39,597 nt of DNA. It comes from Candidatus Anammoxibacter sp. GTDB lineage: Bacteria; Planctomycetota; Brocadiia; Brocadiales; Anammoxibacteraceae. How positions within the stretch are numbered: position 1 is the stretch's first letter; the number at the start of each line of letters is the position of its first letter. Below, one piece after another: positions 1-7,124 of the stretch. The notes below the pieces were generated by a model. That model did not search any database. It was not told where the DNA came from and saw only the letters and a program-made list of their open reading frames with translations. The translations under genes and the position numbers were made by a program. The stretch spans positions 1 to 39,597 of the forward strand of contig JAIQZQ010000079.1 of the NCBI GenBank assembly GCA_021777105.1, in the 5' to 3' direction.

Positions 1-151
1 TTAATTCTCCTCTTTAGAAAATATATTTCCGAGCTTCCAGCTATGCCTTATAAAACCTTAGAGTCTGGGACAAAATCCCAGAATAAAAAGTTTTAAAGTG
101 AACTATAATTTTTCAGGTCTCCTAGTGTGAACGCTACCAAAAAGTTAAACT

Positions 152-325
152 CAAATAGACTTCATAATTGACAAAAAAATAGCACTTGAAGTCAAATATA
201 GAGCTAAATCAGTTAAACAAAGCAAATACAAATGCTTTATGGATATTTATAAAGATATCCCATTGTATATATCAGGTTATGAAGATGTTGACAAATCGCA
301 GCTTTCAGTGTTTGATTTGATGTAA
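152..325 (+). pseudogene. C-terminal remnant of an AAA/DUF4143 ATPase (copy 1)
   Basis: An open frame of 57 codons ends at a TAA at 323-325 and reads as the tail of an AAA_14/DUF4143 ATP-binding protein. It holds the IDFII..K.IALEVKY strand pattern typical of the nuclease-like DUF4143 C-terminus and ends SQLSVFDLM. No start codon, P-loop or upstream domain is visible, and the 5' side is unrelated sequence. A second, equally truncated copy lies at 4024-4321 with nearly the same residues. I infer that both are relics of one duplicated or mobile gene. The family assignment rests on a short conserved tail. Confidence 0.6.
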
Positions 326-394
326 AAAAACGATACGTTATAGCGGAAACATGGAATTTATACCTAAATTGAGCGATTTTAAAATCTATATAAA

Positions 395-458
395 TAGTGG
401 CACAGGCATCCTTGCCTGTGTTTCAATTGATCACAGGCAGGATATGCCTGTGCCACTA
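395..458. repeat. REP-like double palindrome
   Basis: Two arms, 395-420 and 432-458, are inverted copies of each other around an 11-nt centre. Each arm is itself an imperfect palindrome (CACAGGCA/TGCCTGTG), so the element can fold either as one long cruciform or as two short hairpins. The GTGG preceding the palindrome resembles the tetranucleotide that precedes REP hairpins recognised by RAYT transposases, and one such transposase gene lies at 38171-39097. The link between the two is inference. Confidence 0.75.
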
Positions 459-460
459 AC

Positions 461-479
461 AATCACCCTTTGGGTGATT
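461..479. repeat. Short perfect hairpin AATCACCC/GGGTGATT
   Basis: Eight-base perfect arms with a TTT loop lie immediately right of the REP-like palindrome. There is no T-tract, so it is not a convincing terminator. It may be part of the same repeat block. Confidence 0.5.
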
Positions 480-706
480 GTAAATAGCAGTTCAACGCTA
501 TGATTTACCGAAGAATTTTCAATATTTTCCCCATTTTCCCGCTAATAGTTGACATTTTGTTTATCATAATTTATAGATTGGAGTTTAGGCAGTGTCCATA
601 AATTATGTTTCCATCTGTTTTCATCCGAGGCAATACGGAAGCATATATCATCTTTACAACAACATGCCCGTTATCTATTATTCCATTTGAGGAAAACAAT
701 GAGTAG

Positions 707-746
707 AAGCGGAAAGAATCAGGCTGCCGGCCTGATTCTTCCGCTT
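707..746 (-). terminator. Strong hairpin downstream of the LamG-hydrolase gene
   Basis: Arms 707-724 and 729-746 pair over about 17 bp with one bulged A and a 4-nt loop. The hairpin starts about 50 nt after the stop codon of the minus-strand gene at 799. The following sequence on the minus strand has only a weak T-rich stretch (TTGTTTTCC), so termination may be imperfect or the hairpin may stabilise the mRNA 3' end. Confidence 0.5.
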
Positions 747-798
747 TGCTCAGTTTATTGGCAACGCAACGATTAGCCCAGAAAGTCTTGACCACTCG

Positions 799-3057
799 TT
801 AGTTAACACAATGGATGCCGCTATCAAAATATCTCGAAATTTCAACCCCTGGATAGTCCGCATCGTGCTCCGGGCCACTTAAATATTTTTGGTAGCGAAG
901 ATCTAAATCAAGATATATCTTCATCCAGGATATAATGTACTTTCCCAACAATATCTCGTGCCCATGGCCGGTATTGCCGCAAAAGTGATTATCGCCGCTG
1001 ATCTCCAGAAAAGCCTTATCATTAGGGAGGCTGTTGTAGTACAGTAATGCGTGAGTATCTACCTGAGCGATCAGGTCATCCTCGCAAGCGATAACCAGGC
1101 TGTCGGCTTTCACATCTTCGTATGGTTGGTCAAAGCTGCCGTTAATTAAACTGTTGCGTGACGCAATAGGGACAACTGCGTCAATCCAAGTGTTGTTTAT
1201 TGACGCCATTAACGCGCCGGCTCCCCCTAATGAGTGGCCAATAAGACCAACGCGATCCGCGTCCACGAGCCCGGAGATCGGGCTGCCGGCAGTATTGTTC
1301 TCTGTAATAATCGTATTAAGAGCCAACAGCTGCTGGGTTTTACGCGAGTCCGCTTTATCATCGCCGTTATTCGTTGATATAGTGATCACAACAAAGCCGT
1401 TAGATGCCAACCTGGCGCCCAACCAATCTATCTGCTTATCACCCTCTGCGTAGCCCGGACAAACTACAATCGCCGCAAACGGGCCGCTTACGTCGGCTGG
1501 ATCGGGATACCAGATCGTGCCGTCCCCGTATCCGGGTGTCGATGACGGCTGATAGCTAAGTGGTGTGAACGGGCCTAACGCTGCTTCGAGCACGGCGCTA
1601 GTCGGGTCCGCCCCGCGCTGGTACGCGCTGCTCAGCATGGAAACTTCGCCTTGTTGCGTTTCTGAAGTTGGAGGGGTAAAATTAGTATTCCAAAGCGCTT
1701 CGCCTTTCACAATTACAAAATCATCAAGCCTTCCGTTTAAATCGCCATCCACGCCGCTTCCAATCCAAAGATCACTGGCAACATTTGCCAACGCATTTGA
1801 ATAACTTCCAGAAGCTAAAGTTATAGGTTTAGCTTCTCCATCCACAAAACAATACCAACTATTCCCTTCACGGACAATCGCAATATGTTGCCATTGTCCC
1901 GCTATAAAACCAGGGGATGCCACATGCCAATGAACGCTATTGGAACCCGCAACATCGCTTTGAAAAATTATTCTGTTAATATTACTTATGTATATATTTA
2001 CATAATTAGGACCATTTGAAAGCCTGCCTCCATCCGATTGACGATAAACTGTTTGGTTAACTCCCAGTGATGTTAATTTTAAAAACATATGCATTGTAAA
2101 ATCACAATTAAAATGAAATTCGTCGGAATCAGGAATTGTCAAATAGTCGCCGGCGCCGTCAAACAATCCTGAAGCACCGCCAAAATTTGACAGTGGTTGC
2201 TCCGTATTTATTTGGGCGTCGGATGCCGTCACGTCATGACCGCTAACCGATGAATCCTCAAAAGGCGCGCTATTCATATGCAATAATAACTGGGGTGTTG
2301 CGATGCCGCCTGGTTGTGTTTCTGGAGCGCCATTTTGAACTTCCGGTTGAGTCTCTGAAACCGGAGGGGTAAAATTAGTATTCCAAAGAGCTTCGCCTTT
2401 AACAATCACAACATCATCAAGCCATCCGTTTAAATCGCCATTTACACCGCTACCAATCCAAAGTTTACTGCTAACATCCGGCAACGAATTTGAATAACTT
2501 CCGGAAGCTAAAGTCAACATTTTAGAATCTCCATCCACAAAACAAGACCAATTGTCGCCTTCGCGTACAATTGCAATATGTTGCCATTGTCCCGCTATAA
2601 AACCTGGGGATGCCACATGCCAATGAACGCTATTGGAACCCGCAACATCGCTTTGAAAAATTATTCTGTTAACATCACTTATGTTTATATCTATATAATT
2701 AGGACCATTTGAAAGCCTGCCTCCATCCGATTGACGATAAACTGTTTGGTAAACTCCCAGTGATGTTAACTTCAAAAACATATGGATTGTAAAATCTCCG
2801 TCAAAATAAAAATCGTTAGAATCCTCAATTTCCAAATGGTCGCCGGCACCGTCAAACAATCCTGAAGCACCGCCAAAATTTGGCAGTGGTTGTGCAGTAC
2901 TTATTTCTGGGCCATTTACCGCCACACCATGACTGCTTAGCGATGAATCCCCAAAAGAGCTATTCATATGCAACAATAACTTGGGCGTTGTTGCGTCGGC
3001 GTATTTTGATACGGTAATTACAGATAAAATTAATAAAACACTTAAAATATATTTCAC
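799..3057 (-). CDS. Secreted twin-LamG cutinase/PETase-like polyester hydrolase
   Basis: This 752-residue protein starts at GTG, with AAGGAGG about 10 nt upstream. Residues 1-22 form a signal peptide (cleavage near ADA/TT). Two LamG/concanavalin-like domains (about 25-232 and 254-462) are near copies of each other. Residues about 474-752 match full-length bacterial cutinases and PET hydrolases: the N-terminal RG.DPT..LEA..GPF block, GYGDGTIWYP, PGYAEG with oxyanion Tyr536, LASNGFVVITI, nucleophile Ser609 in GHSLGG, Asp661 in ACEDD, His691 in NHFC, and the RYQKYL tail. Cys658 and Cys693 sit where IsPETase has its active-site disulfide, and the loop after His691 has the longer type II length. 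Arg634 replaces the conserved substrate-stacking Trp, and Ser727 replaces one Cys of the C-terminal disulfide, leaving Cys750 unpaired. I infer an exported carboxylic-ester or polyester hydrolase with carbohydrate or surface-binding LamG modules. It stands alone on its strand. The true substrate is unknown; activity on PET cannot be claimed. Confidence 0.85.
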   Translation of the reverse strand: MKYILSVLLILSVITVSKYADATTPKLLLHMNSSFGDSSLSSHGVAVNGPEISTAQPLPNFGGASGLFDGAGDHLEIEDSNDFYFDGDFTIHMFLKLTSLGVYQTVYRQSDGGRLSNGPNYIDINISDVNRIIFQSDVAGSNSVHWHVASPGFIAGQWQHIAIVREGDNWSCFVDGDSKMLTLASGSYSNSLPDVSSKLWIGSGVNGDLNGWLDDVVIVKGEALWNTNFTPPVSETQPEVQNGAPETQPGGIATPQLLLHMNSAPFEDSSVSGHDVTASDAQINTEQPLSNFGGASGLFDGAGDYLTIPDSDEFHFNCDFTMHMFLKLTSLGVNQTVYRQSDGGRLSNGPNYVNIYISNINRIIFQSDVAGSNSVHWHVASPGFIAGQWQHIAIVREGNSWYCFVDGEAKPITLASGSYSNALANVASDLWIGSGVDGDLNGRLDDFVIVKGEALWNTNFTPPTSETQQGEVSMLSSAYQRGADPTSAVLEAALGPFTPLSYQPSSTPGYGDGTIWYPDPADVSGPFAAIVVCPGYAEGDKQIDWLGARLASNGFVVITISTNNGDDKADSRKTQQLLALNTIITENNTAGSPISGLVDADRVGLIGHSLGGAGALMASINNTWIDAVVPIASRNSLINGSFDQPYEDVKADSLVIACEDDLIAQVDTHALLYYNSLPNDKAFLEISGDNHFCGNTGHGHEILLGKYIISWMKIYLDLDLRYQKYLSGPEHDADYPGVEISRYFDSGIHCVN

Positions 3058-3335
3058 AGGAACAACCTCCTTCTTTTCCTAAAAAATTATATAAAATTAA
3101 TAAAACACGCGCTTTTCTATACCCCCTCCGCGTTAAAACGCAAACTTGTTACATATTTAGTGATTCTTATCACCCTCCCCCCACCCATCAATGGATGGAA
3201 AATAAGTTGTAATTCGTTATCATATAAACAATTATCTACGTCTGATAATAATTCAACTTTTAACTTTTAGCCCTGTTTTTACTTTGAATAAGCGCCAAAA
3301 ATCTTATATTTCTACCGAAACTTTAGATCACTTTC

Positions 3336-3824
3336 GCCGCTTTTCCGGTCATCCGGTTAAGGTATAATTAAACTAAATTATTTATGGCTGCTTATTGTCT
3401 TTAAATATAGAGCCAATTAACCTAACGCTTCCAATGTCAATTGTCTATTAAAAAGTTCTTTTTATACAGACAAACTATAAGAACATTATTCTCTCATAAT
3501 TCACAACAATATGTATGTATCAAATTTAGTCATTTATTAATATTGTGGTAAGTTGTTATTTACAAACGCTTTGTCGGCTGAATGTGATCGTTGATTGATT
3601 TACGGATACTATTGTAAAACATTACGGGGTTTTCAGTTCGCGGAAAAATATTTTTTGTTGTTTTATTATTGAAGATTGTAGTTGAAGACAAAATATGTGA
3701 ATTTGCCGTTGATATCAACGCGCAATTGCCACTGTGAGCTGCGCCATATAGATAAAGCCGCTAACACTGGATGTATTTTGAGAGACAGGGAAACATGTGG
3801 AGCATTATGCAACATTTTGCAGGC
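3336..3824. repeat. 490-bp non-coding direct repeat, copy A
   Basis: This stretch aligns almost without gaps to 5974-6463 in the same orientation, with roughly four fifths of bases identical by eye. Shared blocks include TTTACGGATACTATTGTAAA, GTCAATTGTCTATTAAAAAG and AACATGTGGAGCATT. No long reading frame is conserved between the copies. It lies between the divergently placed hydrolase gene and an ATPase remnant. It could be a duplicated leader or regulatory RNA, or a decayed duplicated segment. Apart from this repeat, the gap 3058-4023 shows nothing I can name. Confidence 0.8.
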
Positions 3825-4023
3825 TAAAAACAATTTCAGGTTGGTTTTTATTTTAACTTAAAACGTGTTTTCCAGCGGTGTACTCTATTCGAATCACCCT
3901 TGCATCCTCTTTAATCTAATGAATTTGGTGTTTTATATGAAGATTTCGCGGAACAGAGACTGCAAATAATGATATCAAATAATATCCATTTATAAAGTGA
4001 ATTTTATTTGATACCATTTATAT

Positions 4024-4321
4024 ATGTACTTTAAAAGAGAAATAGAGGATTTATTTGTTAAGTATCTTGATAACATTGTTTTCAAACTCCTTAATGGCAA
4101 AAACAATGTAAAGCCAATCAATTTCCGGCGCGCACAGGACAAACATGAAATAGACTTCATAATTGACAAACAAATCGCAATTGAAGTCAAATATAGAGCC
4201 AAGTCCATTAAACAAAGCAAATACAAATGGTTTAGGGATATTTATAAAGATATCCCATTGTTATATGTCAGGTTATGAAGATGTTGACGAATCGCAACTC
4301 TCAGTGTTTGATTTGATGTGA
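4024..4321 (+). pseudogene. C-terminal remnant of an AAA/DUF4143 ATPase (copy 2), frameshifted
   Basis: The frame opens at 4024 (MYFKREIEDLF...) and runs through HEIDFIIDKQIAIEVKYRAK, but stops at 4278. Moving one frame over near 4260 restores the tail YMSGYEDVDESQLSVFDLM with a stop at 4319-4321, matching copy 1 at 152-325. The N-terminal AAA module is missing, so this is a truncated, frameshifted relic. Members of this family are usually around 400 residues, whereas about 98 codons remain here. Confidence 0.7.
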
Positions 4322-4454
4322 AAATAGAGCCCATACTTTTGCGAAGGCAGCATTTGATGAATTGGGTGTATCGCATTTGAAATGAGAATTATATGCTTGT
4401 TCACAGTTTTCAGTTAAAGATAAATTGAAAAGCGTTGTCTTCCCAAACGGCAGG

Positions 4455-5303
4455 TTATAATTTTTCAATCTCAGCCTTAGATAGTCCTGTTGATTCAACA
4501 ATGACATCAATTGCAACCCCTAGTTCTTTTAGTTTTAAGGCTGTTTCAATCTTACTTTCAAGCTTACCCTCAATCTTGCCTTTTGACACAGCAGTTCGAA
4601 TCTCCTCTTTTTTATTCCAAACAGCTTTCTGTTCAGCCTCATAGATTTCTTGCTCTTTTTTATCCAAATATAGAATATCAAGTAGCTCAATAGCTTTTTT
4701 TACTTCTATATCTTTGGCTAACTCTTCCGGGATATTATTTTTATCATATTCGTAAGCTTTGGTAAGAAAAGTTACCCACCTGTCAAGGCTTGTCTGAACG
4801 CGCGAAAGCTCTTTGTGGAATTTTTGCAGTTCAATAAAATGAAGTTCAAAACAGTCCAGTTCTTCATAGGATCCATTAGTATCACGGTCTTTTGCAATGA
4901 TTGCCCGATGGACTCGCGGCGCTCCATTATCATTGAAGTAATTAAAATCCAGAAGAGAGATAACAACCGTTTTCTTCAACTTCGAAAACATCTCTCCTGA
5001 ATCAATCTGATTTGTGTATGTTTTTCCCCAGTAGTAGAGAGCCCTTTTTCCGTAGTACCCCTCGCCAATCTGCATTTCAATATCATAGAGTTTACCATTC
5101 TCATCCACAGCTTTTATATCAAGAATCGAAAGTTTTCCATTCATATAGTCGGAAAGATTGTAAGGATTTTTTAGGGTAATCTCATTTATACGCTCATCCG
5201 GCGACATCACAGAGTTAATAAATGAAATTAGAAGATCTTTATTCTCCTCACTGCCAAAAAGCTTCTTAAAAGCTATATCTACTTTAGGGTTAATTCTACA
5301 CAT
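4455..5303 (-). CDS. Rpn/PD-(D/E)XK nuclease family putative transposase
   Basis: This is a 282-residue member of the Rpn recombination-promoting nuclease/TIGR01784 family, which opens with R.NPK.DIAFKKLFG and has a conserved core. The PD-(D/E)XK active site is visible as Asp62 (SILDIKA) and Glu76-X-Gln78 (DIEMQIG). The C-terminal third is charged and ends in the family's usual E.AL.LKELG...I...TGLS..EI motif. An upstream TTG at 5313 would add four residues, but GGAG at 5311-5314 sits 7-8 nt before the ATG at 5301-5303, so I chose the ATG. The gene appears intact. Such proteins are common in repeat-rich genomes and act as DNA endonucleases that stimulate recombination. It is flanked by a decayed ATPase and MITE-like repeats. 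Confidence 0.85.
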   Translation of the reverse strand: MCRINPKVDIAFKKLFGSEENKDLLISFINSVMSPDERINEITLKNPYNLSDYMNGKLSILDIKAVDENGKLYDIEMQIGEGYYGKRALYYWGKTYTNQIDSGEMFSKLKKTVVISLLDFNYFNDNGAPRVHRAIIAKDRDTNGSYEELDCFELHFIELQKFHKELSRVQTSLDRWVTFLTKAYEYDKNNIPEELAKDIEVKKAIELLDILYLDKKEQEIYEAEQKAVWNKKEEIRTAVSKGKIEGKLESKIETALKLKELGVAIDVIVESTGLSKAEIEKL

Positions 5304-5394
5304 ATTGAACTCCAAATAATTACATCAGTAATAACGTTAAAAATATAATATGCATAAAATAAAATGGCAAATCTGATCAAAAAGCGATTAATCA

Positions 5395-5442
5395 ATAAAC
5401 TAGAGTTAAGCAGAATGCGTTTACTGCTTAACTCTAGTTTAT
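5395..5442. repeat. Perfect 19-bp inverted repeat with 10-nt loop
   Basis: Left arm ATAAACTAGAGTTAAGCAG (5395-5413) and right arm 5424-5442 pair perfectly. It lies about 90 nt upstream of the Rpn gene. The right arm recurs with one or two changes at about 29988-30006 (CTGCTTAACTCAAGTTTAT), so it is a dispersed motif rather than a unique terminator. No T-tract follows. Confidence 0.75.
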
Positions 5443-5552
5443 CCTCAAAGTTGATAAAGCCTTGATCGAATATATTAGGAATCGTTTATTATTGCTTTTA
5501 ATCTTTTAGCCGTCAATCGAATTCCTTAACAATGTAATTGCTTAATGAAACT

Positions 5553-5697
5553 AAGGGCTCGGAAAGAAATAACTTGGTCTATATAAGGTTAAATTTAGAC
5601 AATCTGGTTGAGTTGAACCAGATGCGTGGTACGAGCGGCGTTGAAGATTTAGGGTTTATAGATTGAGCAAAGCTTGCCCCTTTTGCCTCTATGGGGG
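5553..5697 (+). mobile_element. Truncated MITE-like element (AAGGGCTCGGAAAGAAA family)
   Basis: It begins with AAGGGCTCGGAAAGAAATAA, the same terminal sequence found at the ends of the elements at 35805-36169 and 39207-39393. The interior also matches them (GGTTGAGTTGAACC, then a GTTGAAGATT...GATTGAGC.AAGC stretch). No right-hand terminal repeat is found, because another element begins at 5698. It has no coding capacity and would depend on a transposase supplied in trans. Confidence 0.65.
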
Positions 5698-5958
5698 GTA
5701 TGCTCAAACTGTTTTCAGAGAAAATCAAAAAATACCACGAGCTTGTTACAAGGCTCCTGCCTTGTAACACACTGTTCCTGGAGGCTCTGCCTCGTCTCTT
5801 TCGCAATAACGCCTGACCTTTTAATGTCATTATTAGGCAGTTGTGATATGACCATCGGCGCGTTTTCAAACTAGAGGCACAGCCTCTAAGGACACCGCGT
5901 TACAAGACTGGAACCTTGTAACGAGTATCTGATTCCCCTGAAATCAGTTTGAACTTAC
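5698..5958. mobile_element. Small hairpin-rich element with 21-bp terminal inverted repeats
   Basis: The ends 5698-5718 and 5938-5958 are inverted copies with three mismatches (core TCAAACTG.TTTCAG). The interior carries several hairpins: a GTTACAAGG/CCTTGTAAC pair near 5754-5768, a second such pair near 5899-5922, and GAGGC..GCCTC palindromes. There is no plausible gene. A lone copy of one terminus recurs at 16091-16111 (CTGAATTCCGTTTGAACTTA), supporting a dispersed family. It appears inserted next to or into the preceding MITE fragment. Confidence 0.65.
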
Positions 5959-5973
5959 TCTAAGGGCTCTACA

Positions 5974-6463
5974 GCCGCCTTTCCGGTTTATCAGGATTAG
6001 GTGTAGTTAAACTAAATTATTATTAAAGACTGCTTATAGGCTTTAAATATAGCCTTAACCAACTTAACGGTTCCCATGTCAATTGTCTATTAAAAAGTTT
6101 GTTTTATACAGACAATCAATAAGAACATGATTCCCGCATAAATCACAACAATATGCATGTATCATATTTAATCACTTATTAATATTGCGGCAAGTTGTTA
6201 TTTACAAACGGTTTGTCGGCTGCATGCGGTCGCTTATTGATTTACGGATACTATTGTAAAACTTTACAGAGTTTTCAGTTCGCGTATTATATTTTATTTG
6301 TTGTTTTATTTTTTGATATTGTGATTGACGACAAAATATGTAAATTTCGCGTAGTGTATTAACATGCAGTTACCACGGGGAGTTGCGCCATATATAAAGC
6401 GCCGATATAGCCTTTTTTTTAAGAGGTAAAAACATGTGGAGCATTCGGCAAAATTGCGAGCCG
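5974..6463. repeat. 490-bp non-coding direct repeat, copy B
   Basis: This is the partner of 3336-3824 in the same orientation and of nearly the same length, diverged mainly by substitutions. It lies about 660 nt upstream of the giant RHS gene. A 109-codon minus-strand frame across it is not preserved in copy A and is not called as a gene. Confidence 0.8.
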
Positions 6464-7124
6464 GAAACCCTAGTCTTCCGCAGGGAAACGTCAAGGCATA
6501 AAAAACTTTTACTTTACGGATAAACGGTTGCCGCAACGAGCTTGTCATGATGATCGGCTGCATTGCATTTGAAAAATAGAGTTGCATGTCAATATACGAT
6601 GGCCGCATAGCCTCTTTTTTGTTAAGGATAATCACGGATTACAAGGCTATTTCTAAACATCATGTTACGCTACTAATTGTTGCGCAACCCATTACAACTA
6701 AAATAATTCAAGAAATTATCCGCTTAAAATCGGAGCTAAAAATAAAAAAATAAAAAAATTTTTTTACTCAAATATTTTTATTACCACTTAGTTCCTTACT
6801 TTTTCCTTTTTTAAATCCAACATAAAAATAAAACTTAACTTCAACCCGCCAAACGATTTAGACAGCCCTTACAAGGTTTGAAGCCGCCATGTAGTGGTAT
6901 CTTGAACAACCATATGTTATTTTTTATCCGACTTGAAATATATACATTGCCCTGTTAACATATTCAACTTAGTTTGCGCAGTCCCTTAGCCGGCCCAAAT
7001 TTAAAATAACGTATCATGAAAAATGAAATATCAACCTGAAGAATAGATATATGCAAAACCACAGGAAACAATTGCTTGTGGTTTATATAAATTAACTATT
7101 AATTTTTAAAAAAAAGGAGGCATT
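6464..7124. other. AT-rich leader region upstream of the RHS gene
   Basis: No gene is visible here. The stretch contains an A/T tract near 6740-6780 and a hairpin AAACCACA/TGTGGTTT (7056-7063 with 7077-7084) in the presumed 5' untranslated leader. A strong ribosome-binding site, AAAAAGGAGG (7111-7120), ends 4 nt before the ATG at 7125. I see no convincing promoter hexamer pair. The hairpin could be a leader structure or the end of an upstream transcript. Confidence 0.5.

Noticed and set aside
1..54. Possible end of a minus-strand gene at the window edge (reading ...NIFSKEEN stop)
   Set aside because: The frame is closed by a stop after about 18 codons upstream, so only a tiny open stretch exists and no gene can be supported.
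571..795. 74-codon minus-strand frame abutting the LamG hydrolase stop
   Set aside because: It begins with GTG just after the hydrolase stop, contains the strong hairpin at 707-746 in its middle, and has no family resemblance; it looks like terminator sequence read as a frame.
4301..4516. 71-codon minus-strand frame overlapping the ATPase relic and the Rpn gene end
   Set aside because: It spans a relic, a dispersed repeat and the Rpn 3' end, which explain the sequence better.
6306..6635. 109-codon minus-strand frame
   Set aside because: It lies largely in the 490-bp repeat and the matching frame is not open in the other copy.
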